A stretch of DNA of 64,000 nt from Riptortus pedestris (taxonomy: Eukaryota; Arthropoda; Insecta; Hemiptera; Alydidae). The notes beneath the pieces were generated by a model. That model did not search any database and was not told where the DNA came from. It saw nothing but the letters and a program-made list of their open reading frames with translations. The stretch covers positions 6,726,501 through 6,790,500 of the forward strand of contig CM032230.1 in NCBI GenBank assembly GCA_019009955.1, written 5' to 3'. Below are positions 9,561 through 21,449 of this stretch, one piece after another. Position 1 is the stretch's first letter, and each line of letters opens with the position of its first letter. A program made the translations under genes and the position numbers.

Positions 9561-12309
9561 TTCAAAATTCTCTTTAGGATAAAATTTTAAAAATCTCCCT
9601 TTGGTGATGCATCTCGGTTACGGCCTAACTATTGTACTAGGAACTTAACAATCTAGCCTATAAGTTAACGCCGCGCTAAAATTAGTGGCTTCAATGCACA
9701 AGCTTCAATTTATATTTAATAATATACGAGTCAGAGGCGAGGTGTGGTAATATTTATTTTATTCATTGGCTTAATTTCCAAAATTGCTCATTTGGAGATT
9801 ATTTTAAAAAACCTAACTTGTGAGATGCAGGGGATCTATATGGATTTATACATGTCTTATAGGCGATTGATTCACTGAGCAGTCCAGTACATTATACACC
9901 TGATTACACAGTAGAGCTAACTATTGGACAAGACACTATTTCTGCACACGATTATTGGCCGATTAATACATTGTTGTCGCCAGTTTGAAGTGTAGAAGAG
10001 TGATAAAACTCATAAGTCCTACAAATCAAAATTACTGATTTTGCCGTCAAGATAATGTACGAATAAGATACTTAGACTTAATAGGGTTAATGATCTTAAT
10101 CAAAACAATATGCTTCTTTGCTAAAAATATTATCCTTCTTAACGGTTTAAATAATTAGTGCGTCAGTGGCGGGATAACTTAATACTTCTTTTGCTCGTTG
10201 GATTTATAAATTAAGGCTAATAGGTTTAAGGCTAATAGGGTACTCATTTGATAGATTTCCAAAATCTCTTTAGGATAGAATTTTTAAAATCTCACTTGTG
10301 ATATCTATCCCATTAATGATAGATTCATTGGCTTGCCAAGTAGATTTTACAAATATAGTTGAAGTGTAGAAGCGTGATAAAACCCGACACAAATAGAAGC
10401 CACATAGAATCAAAATTAGCGATTTTGCTGTCAAGTATTGTCAATGTGTAAATAAGATATATTCCATACTAGACTAAAATATCTCAATGAGAATATAATG
10501 CGCCTTTGTTAAAAATAGTATTCTTCTCATCGGATGTATAAACATCAATTTGTTTTAATAATAAAGGAGTTAGATCGCGGGGAATCATAATATTTCTTTT
10601 AATGATTGGTTAGATTCACAAAATTCTTTATTAGGACAGGTTTTTAAAAAAATCTTTCTTGTAATAACTATGAGATCAATTCAGTTGTTGAATCCAATGC
10701 AGTTATATCTTACAGGCGAATGATTCATTGAGTTATCAAGTACATTGTATATTTGGTTACGGACTAATTATTGGACAAGGAACTAACTATTTTTACATGC
10801 GACTGTGGCCAGCGGCGGGGAGTCTTAATATTTCTTTTATTAATTGAATTTATAAGCACACACTTTTTTACTGCTAAAGGCTAATTGGGTATTCATTGGA
10901 GACATTTTCAAAATTGTATTTTATGATACAATTTTAAAAACCACCCTTGTGAAATATATCTAGCCGGCGATTGATTCATTCAGTTGTCAAGTAGATTGTG
11001 CATGTGCTTAAGTAGCTGACTATTGTACAAGGAACTAGTTTTGATTGTTGGCCCATCAATACATTTTTGAGAGAAGATAACTTATTAAACAATTTGCAGA
11101 ATAAACAGTTAAACCCTCATAAAATTAGTTCTTTTTAAATTTATACTTTAATAAAATTTCATATCACACCTTAACGCCCATTTGCTGAAAATAGTATCTT
11201 TATTGTCAAAAAATAGGGTTTGATTTTTAAATAATGAGCAGGCCAGCAGCGGCAATCTTAATATTTCTTTTGTTCATTGGACTTGTAAACCTCCAGTTTT
11301 TGCTGCTAAATTTTAAAAACCACCCTTGTGAGATATATCTCATCAGCGATTGATTCATTGAGGTTTCAATGCACTATTTTCAGCAAAAGTGTATTAACTT
11401 TGATTTTGATAATAGTATCTTTATTATCAAAAAATAGGGTTTGATTTTTAAATAACGGGCCGGCCGCCGGTGGGAAATCTTAATATTTCATTTATTCATT
11501 GGATTAATAAATCTGCAGAATAAACAATTTAACCCTCATAAAATTAGTGTTTTTTCCTAATATGATAGAATATCATACCAGGTTCAATATTTAAATAATG
11601 AGCTTCCCAGCGGCGGGAAGTCTTAATTTTCTTTTGTAATTTGGATTTATTTAGTAACGTCCACTTTTTGCTGCTAAGGATAATAGGTTATTCATTTGAT
11701 AAATTGTGACAATTCACTTTAGGATAGAATTTAAAAATCTCCCTTGTGAGATTCATTCATGAGATTGCTAGCGGTTGATTCATTGAGTTGTCTAGTATAT
11801 TGTACATCTCCTGACGTATTGGAGGCTAGCTATTGTACAAGGAACAGGAACTAGTTTTGAATGTTTGCCCATCAATACATTTTTGAGAGAAGATAACTGA
11901 TTATAAAATTTGCAGAATAAACAATTTAACCCTCGTAAAATTAGTCCTAGGTACTGTACAAAACTAAGTTTGAAATATTATAATATACCTTACCACACCT
12001 TAATAAGATTATCCAGAAAATGGTATCCCTCTTATCAAAAAAATAGGATTTCATTTTTAATATGCTTGTCAGTGGAGGGGTTTTTTAAAATTTGTTTCGT
12101 TCATTGGATTTAGTAACGCCCACTTTTTGCTGCTAAGGCTATTGGGATATTCATTTGATTAATAACAGAAATTCACATTAGAATAACATTTTAAAAAACC
12201 TAGACATATTTTCTATGAGAACAGATATTTGATTTAGACCAGAAAAACCTGGCGCATGAGATACAGGAGTCTATCTGCATACTGAATGACACCTACATAT
12301 CTCATAGAC

Positions 12310-12839
12310 CAGGTATGGGCAACCTTTGACATGTTGCGGGCCAAACTTTAGTCTGCAAAAACGTTCGTGGGCCGCTTTTAAAAGTAATAATTTTTAACGA
12401 TATGTATCAGACACGAAGCTATAACATATTTGTAATTATAATAAAATATGTTAAAATAACAAAATGAAATGAAAAAAATAGGTACAACATTATAATTAAA
12501 TCGCAAAATTTGGAATTATTACAAACAACGAAAGTAAATAGGTACACCGATATCAATGAGCTTGAATTTGAGAAACTAATCCAATGTTTGGATTAATTCT
12601 ACTGATACAAAGACGAAAAGAATTTCCAAATTATCGTCAGTCAGCCTTGTACGATGTTTTGGTTTATTAACTTTCATCATTGAAAATAACTGTTGGCATT
12701 TATAAGTACTGCCAAACGCACAAATCTCTCGTCTTCTTCCTCATTTTGAATAAGTAGTGCAATATATTTGTCTAATAGGGTTTTTCAGTGTGTCGCGGGC
12801 CGGATCAACCCGTAACGCGGGCCGATGGTTGCCGACATG
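12310..12839 (-). mobile_element. hAT-type DNA transposon, internally deleted, with 8-bp TSD
   Basis: The termini are CAGGTATGGGCAAC on the left and the complement of GTTGCCGACATG on the right. The inverted ends are typical of hAT elements. The flanks are TCATAGAC (12302-12309) and TTATAGAC (12840-12847), an 8-bp target duplication with one mismatch. CGGGCC-containing subterminal motifs (GCGGGCCAAAC, TCGCGGGCCGGATC) occur at both ends. At 530 bp it is too short for a whole transposase. A coding remnant lies on the minus strand. Confidence 0.85.
12576..12741 (-). pseudogene. hAT transposase C-terminal remnant
   Basis: The minus-strand frame reads ICAFGSTYKCQQLFSMMKVN followed by KPKHRTRLTDDNLEILFVFV and ends at a TAG (12578-12576). 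The pattern S-x-Y-x-C-x-x-x-F-S-x-M-K ... RxRLTDxxL is the hAT dimerisation domain near the transposase C-terminus. Only about 50 residues survive, with a TGA upstream. It sits inside the hAT termini in the orientation expected for its own element. Confidence 0.75.
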
Positions 12840-12976
12840 TTATAGACAATTGACTGATTGAGTTGTCAAGTAGATTGTATATGTGCTTAGGGGCTAACTA
12901 TTGGACAAGCAACTATTTTTACACACGATTATTGGCCGATCAATAAATTTTTATCGCGGGTTTCAAGTGTAGAAGG

Positions 12977-13190
12977 GGGATCGTGGGGGGGATGAGGGGG
13001 GGGGTTGTAGGCGGGAGTGGGGAGGGCTCCAGCGAGGTATATATTTGAATGAGGAGCTTGTTGGCGGGCCGTCTCCCCCCTTCCCGCCCACCAATCAGCT
13101 GACTCCATCTACTCCCCACCCCACCTCCCTCGACCAATAGCAGCCCACCTCTCATCCCCCTTAGCACAGCCGCTAAATCCAATATGGCAA
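12977..13190 (+). promoter_or_regulatory. Candidate RNA polymerase II promoter: GC-rich with CCAAT boxes
   Basis: This is a sharp local rise in GC within AT-rich DNA. It has G-rich/GC-box-like stretches (GGCGGGAGTGGGGAGGG, CCTTCCCGCCCACC), CCAATCAG at 13091, CCAATAG at 13134, a third CCAAT at 13176 and TATATATT at 13038. It follows the end of the last family D unit and precedes a candidate exon. This is inference from composition and motifs only. Confidence 0.4.
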
Positions 13191-13983
13191 CTCTGGCTTT
13201 ATTATTGCTCGACCTCCAGGTTAAAATGTGTTAGTTTGCCGTATATCTCGAGTTCAATTACGTATAAACGTTCCCTAGGTTAGTAGGCCGCTAAGTCGTG
13301 TATGGTTGTTTTGTTCAGTGAGTTTTGTGAGTATATCAACTCCTCCTAGTATTAATTTTACCCCTAGCTATCCCATTTACATGCCCCAGTGTCGGAAAAC
13401 AAATGGTAATATTATTTTTTTCATTTGATAATTCTGCTTTCCGGCCCTCTCAAACTCGCCCCCAGGTACCTGAGTTATTTTTCGATCCGAGATAAATTTC
13501 TTGGATTTTTTATTTACATTGTGGTCCTGTCCCAAAAGAAAATTGTAACCTACATTTTGGCTGGTGGAAGGTTATCAATGTTTAGATGATTTAAATGTAA
13601 ACTGTCATTTTTGTTTTATTTTTATGTATTGTAAAAATATGTTTCTCTCATTTCCCTTGACAACAACATCCCACTTTTGACCGAAAAAATGTTCATTTCC
13701 TCTCCTTTATTTTATATATGTATGTATATTTTTAATTTACCCAATTTTTTATTATTACAAAATATCTGTGAGTGTTTTAAGAATATTCTGTAACTGTGGC
13801 TTCGGCTACATTTTGTTGTGAATAAAGTTTGTGTGTCTCCTGTGATTATCTTCGAAGAAATCTCGAAATATAAGCAGTGATTGTGTGCAGTTCGAGTTGG
13901 ATTTTGTGAAAAATAAGTTGTGATAAACGAGTGCTTAAGCTAGTTTCTGGTGTTGAAGCCGCAGGAATTGGACTTAAATCATG
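13191..13983 (+). other. Candidate 5' exon(s) of a cellular gene ending at ATG|GTGAGT
   Basis: Sequence 13850-13983 has exon-like composition and ends AAATCATGGTGAGT: an ATG in favourable context (13981-13983) followed at once by a strong splice donor. Read through, the ATG frame hits a stop after 11 codons, so the donor reading is the sensible one. Start codons split off in a first exon are common in housekeeping genes. A short upstream ORF starts at 13183 (MATLALLLLDLQ) with its own possible donor CAG|GTTAAA. Against this, AATAAAG at 13822 followed by GT-rich sequence could instead be a polyadenylation site. I cannot see the coding exons or name the gene. Confidence 0.35.
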
Positions 13984-15815
13984 GTGAGTACTAGATTTTT
14001 ATATTTTATAATCTAGTGATTTTGTTTTCTTGTTTAATATTGAGTGTTTATCTCTTGGAGAAATAATTTTGACTGGGGGATATATTAGATTCTTGAAATG
14101 TCACATACCCAGGTTTAAATTGCTCAAGGCAGTCTTCTTTCATTGTTCTGACCCAATTTTAATTTTTGACTTCTAAAAAGTCCTGCTGTACTGCTATAGT
14201 TATTTTTATTTGAATGTCATTCTGCCCTATGTTTACAATTATTTTGGTGACCACGTTCCTCCTTAAAAATTTGATAACTGGAATTTATACTCATTATATC
14301 CAAAGCATTTGTATAACACAAAATGTTTTTATTTCTTAAATTTGTGTATTACAATTTTATATTTTAATTTTAATGAGTTGTGGTGTAGGGATTTAGGAAT
14401 TGCGGTTTATTTTGGAAATTAAACTAGAAATCTTATTCTTGCATTTAAAGCAGGCGACAAAGTGCTTCATTGCCTTAATTAGTGTAAATTTTCAAGCTGG
14501 CAGTAAGCTAGAATGAATATATTAAATAACTAGCAGCATATTTCATAAATATTTTATCTAAATATGCAGTTATTTTTTCCCCATTAAATATTCGTCTAAA
14601 GTGTAATAGACTATTTTATTTGGCACATATTTGATTTGAATTTTGTTTCAGTTTTACTCGTTTGTTATATGTACTTTTAGAGCATTGTTCAAAGTGCAAC
14701 CGTCCTAAATGAGGAAATGTTTAGAGATGTGTTTTACAATTTGAGCCGTATAATTGTTTTATGCAACACCATTATTATCATCGGGACTATCATTGTTGTG
14801 ACAGGATGAGATAATTATCATTTTTTTAAAATTTACACAAGAATATCTCATAATGTTTGTAGTAGTACGACGTCTCCTTGTTATTATTCACTCCGTGTAA
14901 ATTCTCCAATACGGTTGTCAACAGGACTATCAACCTCCTTAACAAGTGATGGTCTCTCCTGTTAAAATTGAGCCAAAATGTCAAGGAACTCTCAGTTAAA
15001 AATGTGTAAATAAATATTTTTGCCAGTCATTATGATGAACTGTCTTAATTAATATAATGAATTTAGTTTTAATTTGTGTCATATTCTTTTGACTGTCATG
15101 CTCATTTCTGAAAATACTCCTATTGTCTTTCAAGGTAAAACTTCTGCACTAAATGTATCAGGAGTCTTTGTAATTAGTGAAAATAATTTATATATGTATC
15201 TGAGCACAAAAATTAAACATAAAATAAGCAGGAATAGAAAATAAAAATAAGCATATTATATTAAAGGGTCATGAGATAAAAATTGAAGAAAAATATTCAT
15301 TCTAACTAGTGAAATAGACTACAAATTGATTCATATCTTATGAAATTACATAAATCAATAACAACTGAATAGTGTATTAATTTTTTTAAAAAAATACCCC
15401 TAAAATTAAATTAAGAATTAAGGATATATTTATTAAAAGTATAATACAGATAAATTTGACATTTGTATTTATTTGCTTCAGATATAATAAATTTATTTTT
15501 ATTTGATTTTAATATATTATAGTTTCATTGAAATATATATACATTTATATATTTTTTTTTTCTTTAATAAACCGCAACATTTTTTATTAATGAACTTTAT
15601 ATTTTAAATTCCTATAATTAGTAAAGAAAATTATGGACAAGTGGATATTAAATTGAATTAAATATATGTGATAACAAAAAAATATTCACATGTGAAAATG
15701 ATGAGAATTATGCGATAGTAAGAATTAACAAATTTCGGAAGAAAATTCAGTCTGTAATACAAGATAAATGCTGGATAAATTTAAAATATATATTTTATTT
15801 AATTACACACACAAG

Positions 15816-15872
<57 letters not shown>

Positions 15873-16308
15873 AAACACACATATACACATGTATTTTTAT
15901 TTATTTATTTGTTTCCATCCTATAGTAATCCTATAAGAAAGTCGTTTATTTTTTTTGTATGTCCCATGCAATTTAGCATATCACATGCATTTATAGTGTA
16001 TTACAATTAATTAATAAATTATTTCAAGGGTATGAGTTATATAGAATGAATTAACAATAAGAATGTTTAATAAAAATAAAAACATATAAAGAGAAGATTA
16101 TTAGTCTTAAGAATAAAAAATAATAAGAATTATTGAATATCCATAAATATTTTAAGTATTGTATCAGCTATAATAATATTAATTGTATTAAAAGCATGTT
16201 CTGCAAATATGTTTAAAGCATTATTGTATTTTAAAACTAATTTGTCCTCTTCCATTGGAAATTTGCCCTTTTTTTGTTCAATGTCTTGTTTTAGTTTTAT
16301 ATAATGCT

Positions 16309-16388
<80 letters not shown>

Positions 16389-17237
16389 ACTAACGATCGA
16401 CAAAAACTAAAACAAGACATTGAACAAAAAAAGGGCAAATTTCCAATGGAAGAGGACAAATTATTTTTATATATCGACATCTAGTTGTTTTATTTTATTA
16501 TTATTCTTTTATATTTGTTTTTGTTTTTTATACCTATTTACTATTGATTAATTAATTTATACAATATATTAAGAAATTCCAGATTAATGTACATTTAATG
16601 TAGAGATTGTATGGTACTTGAAGGAAACTCCTTTTGCACATGACTAATGTGTAAAGCAAAACACACACACACACATATATATTTATTTCCACCTTACAGT
16701 AACCGTGTTATTTTTCTGCATGTCACAAGATACAAGAACATGCTTCAGACACCCAACCATAAAAATATAAATACTACGAGAAAAGCATATCATTTTCATG
16801 AGTAAAACTCTTTAACGCTCAGCCTGAATGTATCAGACCTATTAAAAAATACTCTTAGTTTAAAAATAAATTTAAGAACTTTATGTGTGACGGATGTTTT
16901 TATTTTTGAGATGAATATTTCCACAAATGTTCACTTATTAAATAAAACTACTAAATATCGGTCTAAAATGATTTGTGATCAGGTACATCGTCTCTATAAG
17001 GCGGGGCGAGTTTCTCATCAGTCATAAAGCTTGTCATCCTTTAATAAATATGCATATCAATAAATAAAAAAAAATATATGTTACATATTTATAGTTGCGT
17101 TTACATTGTTAATGAAACTAATTTTATGTATACAATTATTTTATAATAACATCTAATGGAAATAAACACATTTCAATTCAAGCAAATGGGCATATGACAT
17201 GAATTTGTATGATTACATATATAATAGTTGTATAAAA

Positions 17238-17275
<38 letters not shown>

Positions 17276-17999
17276 ACATATTCAGTAGTAAATGTGAAGT
17301 AAAAACACTAAACGTAAAAGAAAACACAATTAAGAAATTTTAAAAAAAATAAAATAAAAAAATAGAATGCGTATAGAAGATAATCAGTAAAATATAATTT
17401 GTTTCAGGGCAGAAGAAATTCTGTATTATATTTTGAATTCTTGTTTAAGCTTCATTCTTCAGTTGCAATAAGCATTCTTATAAGTATGCCTGTGTATTTG
17501 TGTATATATATTTGAACAGATGCAACAAGGTACTAAAAAAATTAGCATAAAATATCTTCATAATTATGTGGAACCTGGAATTTTAATTATATTTAAATAT
17601 TAGAAAATGAAATTGTATCTTTTTTGACTTATCCGTTTGACATATTTTTTGAATTATTTATTTTATATTTTATTAATTTCTCATTATATATTTCAAATAT
17701 GTTTTAATTCATAACCTTATTTTTTATTTCTTTTGGTTTTATTTCTATTCCTTAAAAAATTGAATTTAAGAGGGTTGATGGGTTTATTCAAAGAGGAAAT
17801 AATTATAATGAATTATATATATCTATGTGCCTACATTTAATGTATGACTGCAGATTATTCACAGATGAAACAGAAGTTTATTTTATAAATGCAGTAATAT
17901 GCTGAGAACGCATATCAAATCATGACAAACTGGAATACTTATTATAATATAGATTATAGATATTTTTTATTAAGAGTCACACCATCACAAATTCACACA
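13984..17999. other. AT-rich non-coding stretch (intron of the candidate gene, or intergenic)
   Basis: There is no supported gene here. It is long AT-rich DNA with A/T homopolymers and (TA)n tracts at 15819-15870, 16314-16387 and 17240-17273. The 15768-16010 open frame is just a translated microsatellite. The one structured item is the perfect palindrome at 16239-16462, described separately. Confidence 0.6.
16239..16462. repeat. Perfect 60-bp inverted repeat around a (TA)n loop
   Basis: The left arm 16239-16298 (AATTTGTCCTCTTCCATTGG...) and right arm 16403-16462 are exact reverse complements over 60 bp by eye. The 104-bp spacer is mostly (TA)n. On the plus strand the right arm reads QKLKQDIEQKKGKFPMEEDK in one frame, which looks coding-like, but I do not recognise it. 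Confidence 0.9.
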
Positions 18000-18276
18000 A
18001 TTTCTAGCGGAACATGGACAGGCAGGATATTATTTAACAAGATTTAAAATTTAAGACAATGACAAGTGTATTTGCGACTCACAGACAACACAAACATTTT
18101 TACATATGCTTTATGACTGTTCAACATTTAATCAAAATAGATCAAATTTAATAATGAAGATAATTTTAAAATGAGGTAATTGGCCAAAACCACCTCATAT
18201 TATATTCAACAAATATAATAAAGAACTTTTAAAGTTTATCAAAAGTATAAATATGGATGTAGCAAAAATACATTAG
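18000..18276 (+). pseudogene. LINE ORF2 C-terminal remnant with zinc-knuckle (R1/I/jockey-like)
   Basis: The frame reads LAEHGQAGYYLTRFKI, a stop, DNDKCICDSQTTQTFLHMLY, then DCSTFNQNR, and ends at TAG (18274-18276). The pattern L-x-x-H-G-x-x-x-Y-L-x-R-F followed by C-x-C...H...C is the cysteine knuckle at the end of ORF2 in R1-, jockey- and I-type LINEs. In-frame stops show it is dead. T-rich low-complexity sequence follows (18370-18490). Confidence 0.65.
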
Positions 18277-18289
18277 AATGTAAAGTTGA

Positions 18290-19113
18290 TTGTGAGGAAT
18301 GGGAATTATAATTCAATATATTTACCTTACATAGACTTGCAAATTAAACATCGGTTGAGTTTAACTTTAATTGATTTTTTTTTTGTTTTTATTTTATTTA
18401 TTTATTTTTTTTTTCATTTCATTTATTAATTTTATTTGTAATTATCTTACTTATTTTAATATTTTATTTTTTTATTATTATTATATTTTTTTTATATTAT
18501 ATTTGATTAGATGGTTGATTAACGTGTATATATTGTAAAATAAAAATGTATTTAAACATAATCATACATGTAATATGCCGTGTGGCAATGGAACATGTAT
18601 TCAAATAAATAACTCCTCATAGGGTTACTATGAGGGGGCAAAAAAAATTGTTATATAAATATTTACGTTTTTCCTTATTTTGTTTTGTTTTATATATTTA
18701 TTATTATTTATTTTATTTTATTTTTTTTGCTCTAAAACTAGTATACACCTTCTTTTCAAAACTGTTTATATAGTTAATTGTTTATTTTCCTTAAATTAAG
18801 TTACATTTTTTTTCTTTTTAATTTTTATTTTTTTTAATTTAGAATATAGCATGATTATTGGATACTATTAAAAGTAAAACAAATAAATGGAATGCAGCGA
18901 GCATTGTACGGGCCTTTTATTAAATAATCCCTGCTCTGAAGGGTTTAATCAGTGAAAAAGAAATTATATATACATTACTAGAAGATGATGGAGTTAAGTG
19001 AAAATTAATGTTCATTGGCTAATATATTTTTTGTTGTTTTATTTTGTAATAAATTGTTTATTGTTTTGTAATTTAATTTCTTTTTTTTTCCTTTTTCTTC
19101 AGAGTCTTGGAAA

Positions 19114-19181
<68 letters not shown>

Positions 19182-19430
19182 GAATGAAATATATATATAT
19201 ATATATATATATATATCATTTATATTGGCGGTTCTAACCCTTTATTTATATATTGAAGAGTTAGTAATAAAGGGATAGTCACGTCACCCTTCCCAGTCAT
19301 TACAGAATTATGCTCTTTTTAAAAATTATGTTTCCAGATTAAGTATAATTCTAATTGGAATGTTGAATCATTTTTGTTTAAGGATCAATTAAAAGGCTTT
19401 GTCCTCTACTGTTGTTTTTAATTTTAAGCA
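18290..19430. other. Low-complexity T/A-rich stretch with (TA)n
   Basis: No gene is supported. There are T-rich tracts (18370-18490, 18660-18730, 18800-18840) and (TA)n at 19115-19176 and 19191-19216. Confidence 0.6.
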
Positions 19431-19436
19431 AAGTGC

Positions 19437-19474
19437 ACTTTCGGCGTCAGCGCTCCATCGTCAGTACTTGCTGA
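19437..19474 (-). other. Possible Penelope/retroelement motif with hammerhead-like core
   Basis: On the minus strand the sequence reads CTGACGATGGAGCGCTGACG, then CCGAAAGTGCACTTTGCTT. CTGANGA ... GAAA is the hammerhead ribozyme core order, and similar phrases occur near the ends of Penelope-like elements. The pairing of stem II is poor by eye and I found no matching coding sequence here. This is a weak call. Confidence 0.2.
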
Positions 19475-19652
19475 CAAACAAAAACCTTAAGTCTACCTAA
19501 CAATCATAGCATGGCCAACAGTGTAAAAAACAGTCCCAAAACAAAAAATAAAAACATTAAAACCGAAATAAATCCAAGATAAAACCCAATAGAAAATTTA
19601 ATAAATAGCCAACTAATAAAATTAAAAAGTTAAAAACAATAAACGTATGTCA

Positions 19653-19878
19653 AAGATAAAAACTTGAAATCTATAAGCTATAAGTTAAAAAGCTCCTACA
19701 TCTCCCCCCTATTATTAGTATATGATGGTTCATTTATTTTTTAGTTGTCTTTTGCATTACAGTTCCTACTGTGTGCATTTCAGGGTTTTTTCCCACTGTG
19801 ATACGTTAATATAGTTTTCGTATCTGTAATTTGTTTTGTTTTTTAATTTATAGTTTATAGATTTCAAGTTTTTATCTT
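19653..19878. repeat. Inverted repeat, 35-bp arms
   Basis: Arm 19653-19687 (AAGATAAAAACTTGAAATCT...) pairs with 19844-19878 (...AGATTTCAAGTTTTTATCTT) with about one mismatch. The 156-bp spacer is unique. It could be a foldback or MITE remnant, but no target duplication is evident. Confidence 0.7.
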
Positions 19879-19879
19879 T

Positions 19880-21060
19880 ATTGATAAGGATCAATAAATC
19901 AATTGGTTCCTCTACCGTCCAGCATATTCCAGAGATATCATTTTTTTTGTGTTTTATGTGTATGCGAAAATAACTCCACTTACATTTTTTATTAAAAGTT
20001 GCTGTATCTCTAGCCCCTCGTTAAGAGCTCGAGTGCCACTAGAGTTAGGCAAATGAAATTAAACACCTTTCTAACTGAGTAAAATATTTCTCCCGACGTT
20101 TCAAATTATATACAAAATTTTCTCATCTGTTTGTAAACGTAATATAATATATTTCGTAATTAAAGTTGGCTTACCTTCTAATCAAGAGTTTGTGAAACTA
20201 ACTCCTAACTTAGACATTTTTTCAAATTTTATTTTTAAGAGCTTTTCATAGTGTAAGCGATATTACTCATTTAAGTTTTAAAATAATGGAAAAATGTAAT
20301 TACTAAAAGAAGAATAAGAAACACAACATGGATATTGAAGGCATCATAATGGTAAATAAATATATGCTAAAACAATAGAACACTGTAAAAAAAACAATAG
20401 TAAGAACTATAATTGAAATCTATTAATAGAAGATAAAAGAGTACTAAAGAAATAAAATGATCCAGTACTTAAAGTTAAAGTACTTTTCGTAGTTTGAGAA
20501 ATAAAAAATGATTGCTACATAAAAACAAATTTATATAATACAAATTTAAAAAAAGAAATCTCACTCACACATTCACATATATGGAAGCATGCAATCATGG
20601 ACATACACACACACTCACACATGGAAGAACATACAAAGCTGCAAAAGTATGAAGTTGTAAAATTATTAATTTCTATTAAAAATGCAGTTTTTAAAATCAA
20701 AGCATATTAGAGCTACATTTTTGTGTATGTTTGCGTTTTTAAGTGCTATATAGTTATGCCTATGTCTGGGCTACAAACAGTTAGTAGATCATGTTAGTTA
20801 TTTAGACTTTAGTTCTTGTTTTCTGCAGTCAGCCAGTTTGTAGAAAAAAGAAAATTGCAAATATCATATTTTGGTCATTCCTTCTTTTCTATTAGGAATC
20901 CATTTCCTAATAAAAAAAGTATTCCAAATTTTATTCACTCTATAATTTGTTTGTTCTTAAAGCTTGATATGGCCGGCACACAAATGAAATATCCCGCTTA
21001 TTTGTTTATTTTTAATATCAGCCAGAAATCAAATAATTTTGCTCTCACCATTGTTAAATA
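19880..21060. other. AT-rich stretch without supported genes
   Basis: The open frames at 20515-20700 and 20816-21061 have no recognisable motif and are AT-driven. A (CA)-rich patch lies near 20596-20625. Nothing else is seen. Confidence 0.55.
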
Positions 21061-21061
21061 A

Positions 21062-21063
<2 letters not shown>

Positions 21064-21112
<49 letters not shown>
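21064..21112. repeat. (TA)n microsatellite
   Basis: This is a pure TA run directly at the 3' tail of the minus-strand retroelement fragment. Confidence 0.9.
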
Positions 21113-21114
<2 letters not shown>

Positions 21115-21118
<4 letters not shown>

Positions 21119-21443
21119 AACAAACAAATTAAGCTGCTCCCTTTTTTGGGGATACCTATCAAGGTCAGCCTTATTTAAGGTAATTATTTCCATTTTGAGT
21201 CTTATATAAATATCTTTTTTGTTGGGGATGTTGCTAAGGGAGCAGCTTAAGTTAAACTTTATTATTGTATAAATGGTAATTCACTATTCTGATGGACGCT
21301 TTTAGAATATTAGTTGCCATTTGTCTTATTTCTCCAGTCTTTATATTCAGATCTTGAAGGTATTTCGCAGTTGACTTGGGTATAACTCCTCTCGATCCAA
21401 ACAGTAACCCTTTAACTGTCCAATTTTGTATAATGTATTTTTC
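21115..21443 (-). pseudogene. Non-LTR retroelement 3' end: RT-protein C-terminus plus 3' UTR
   Basis: The minus-strand frame 21443-21252 reads EKYIIQNWTVKGLLFGSRGV, IPKSTAKYLQDLNIKTGEIR, then QMATNILKASIRIVNYHL and a stop. The GSRGVIPKS block followed by helical sequence resembles the last part of RT polyproteins of non-LTR elements. The downstream 3' UTR contains an inverted pair (TTAAGCTGCTCCCTT / AAGGGAGCAGCTTAA at 21128 and 21235) and ends in a TTTG-type tail before (TA)n. The 5' side is lost at a (TA)n tract. Family assignment is uncertain. Confidence 0.6.
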
Positions 21444-21449
21444 TTTTTT

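Larger units (their letters stand above)
4760..12976 (+). repeat. Family D: decayed array of about 0.4-kb units, interrupted by HINEs
   Basis: A set of phrases recurs in the same order many times: GCGCCTTTGCTAAAA...TATCCTTCTTA, GGGGAATCATAATATTTCTT, TAGGATAGAATTTTAAAAA, CCTTGTGAGATA, GATTCATTGAGTTGTCAAG and CTATTGGACAAGGAACTA. GATTCATTGAG-type copies lie near 6300, 6763, 9865, 10320, 10724, 10969, 11349, 11776 and 12846. Typical spacing is 250-450 bp, and units are strongly diverged. It flanks the rDNA island and was later invaded by family A and a hAT element. I cannot tell whether it was a true satellite or repeated insertions of one element. Confidence 0.6.
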
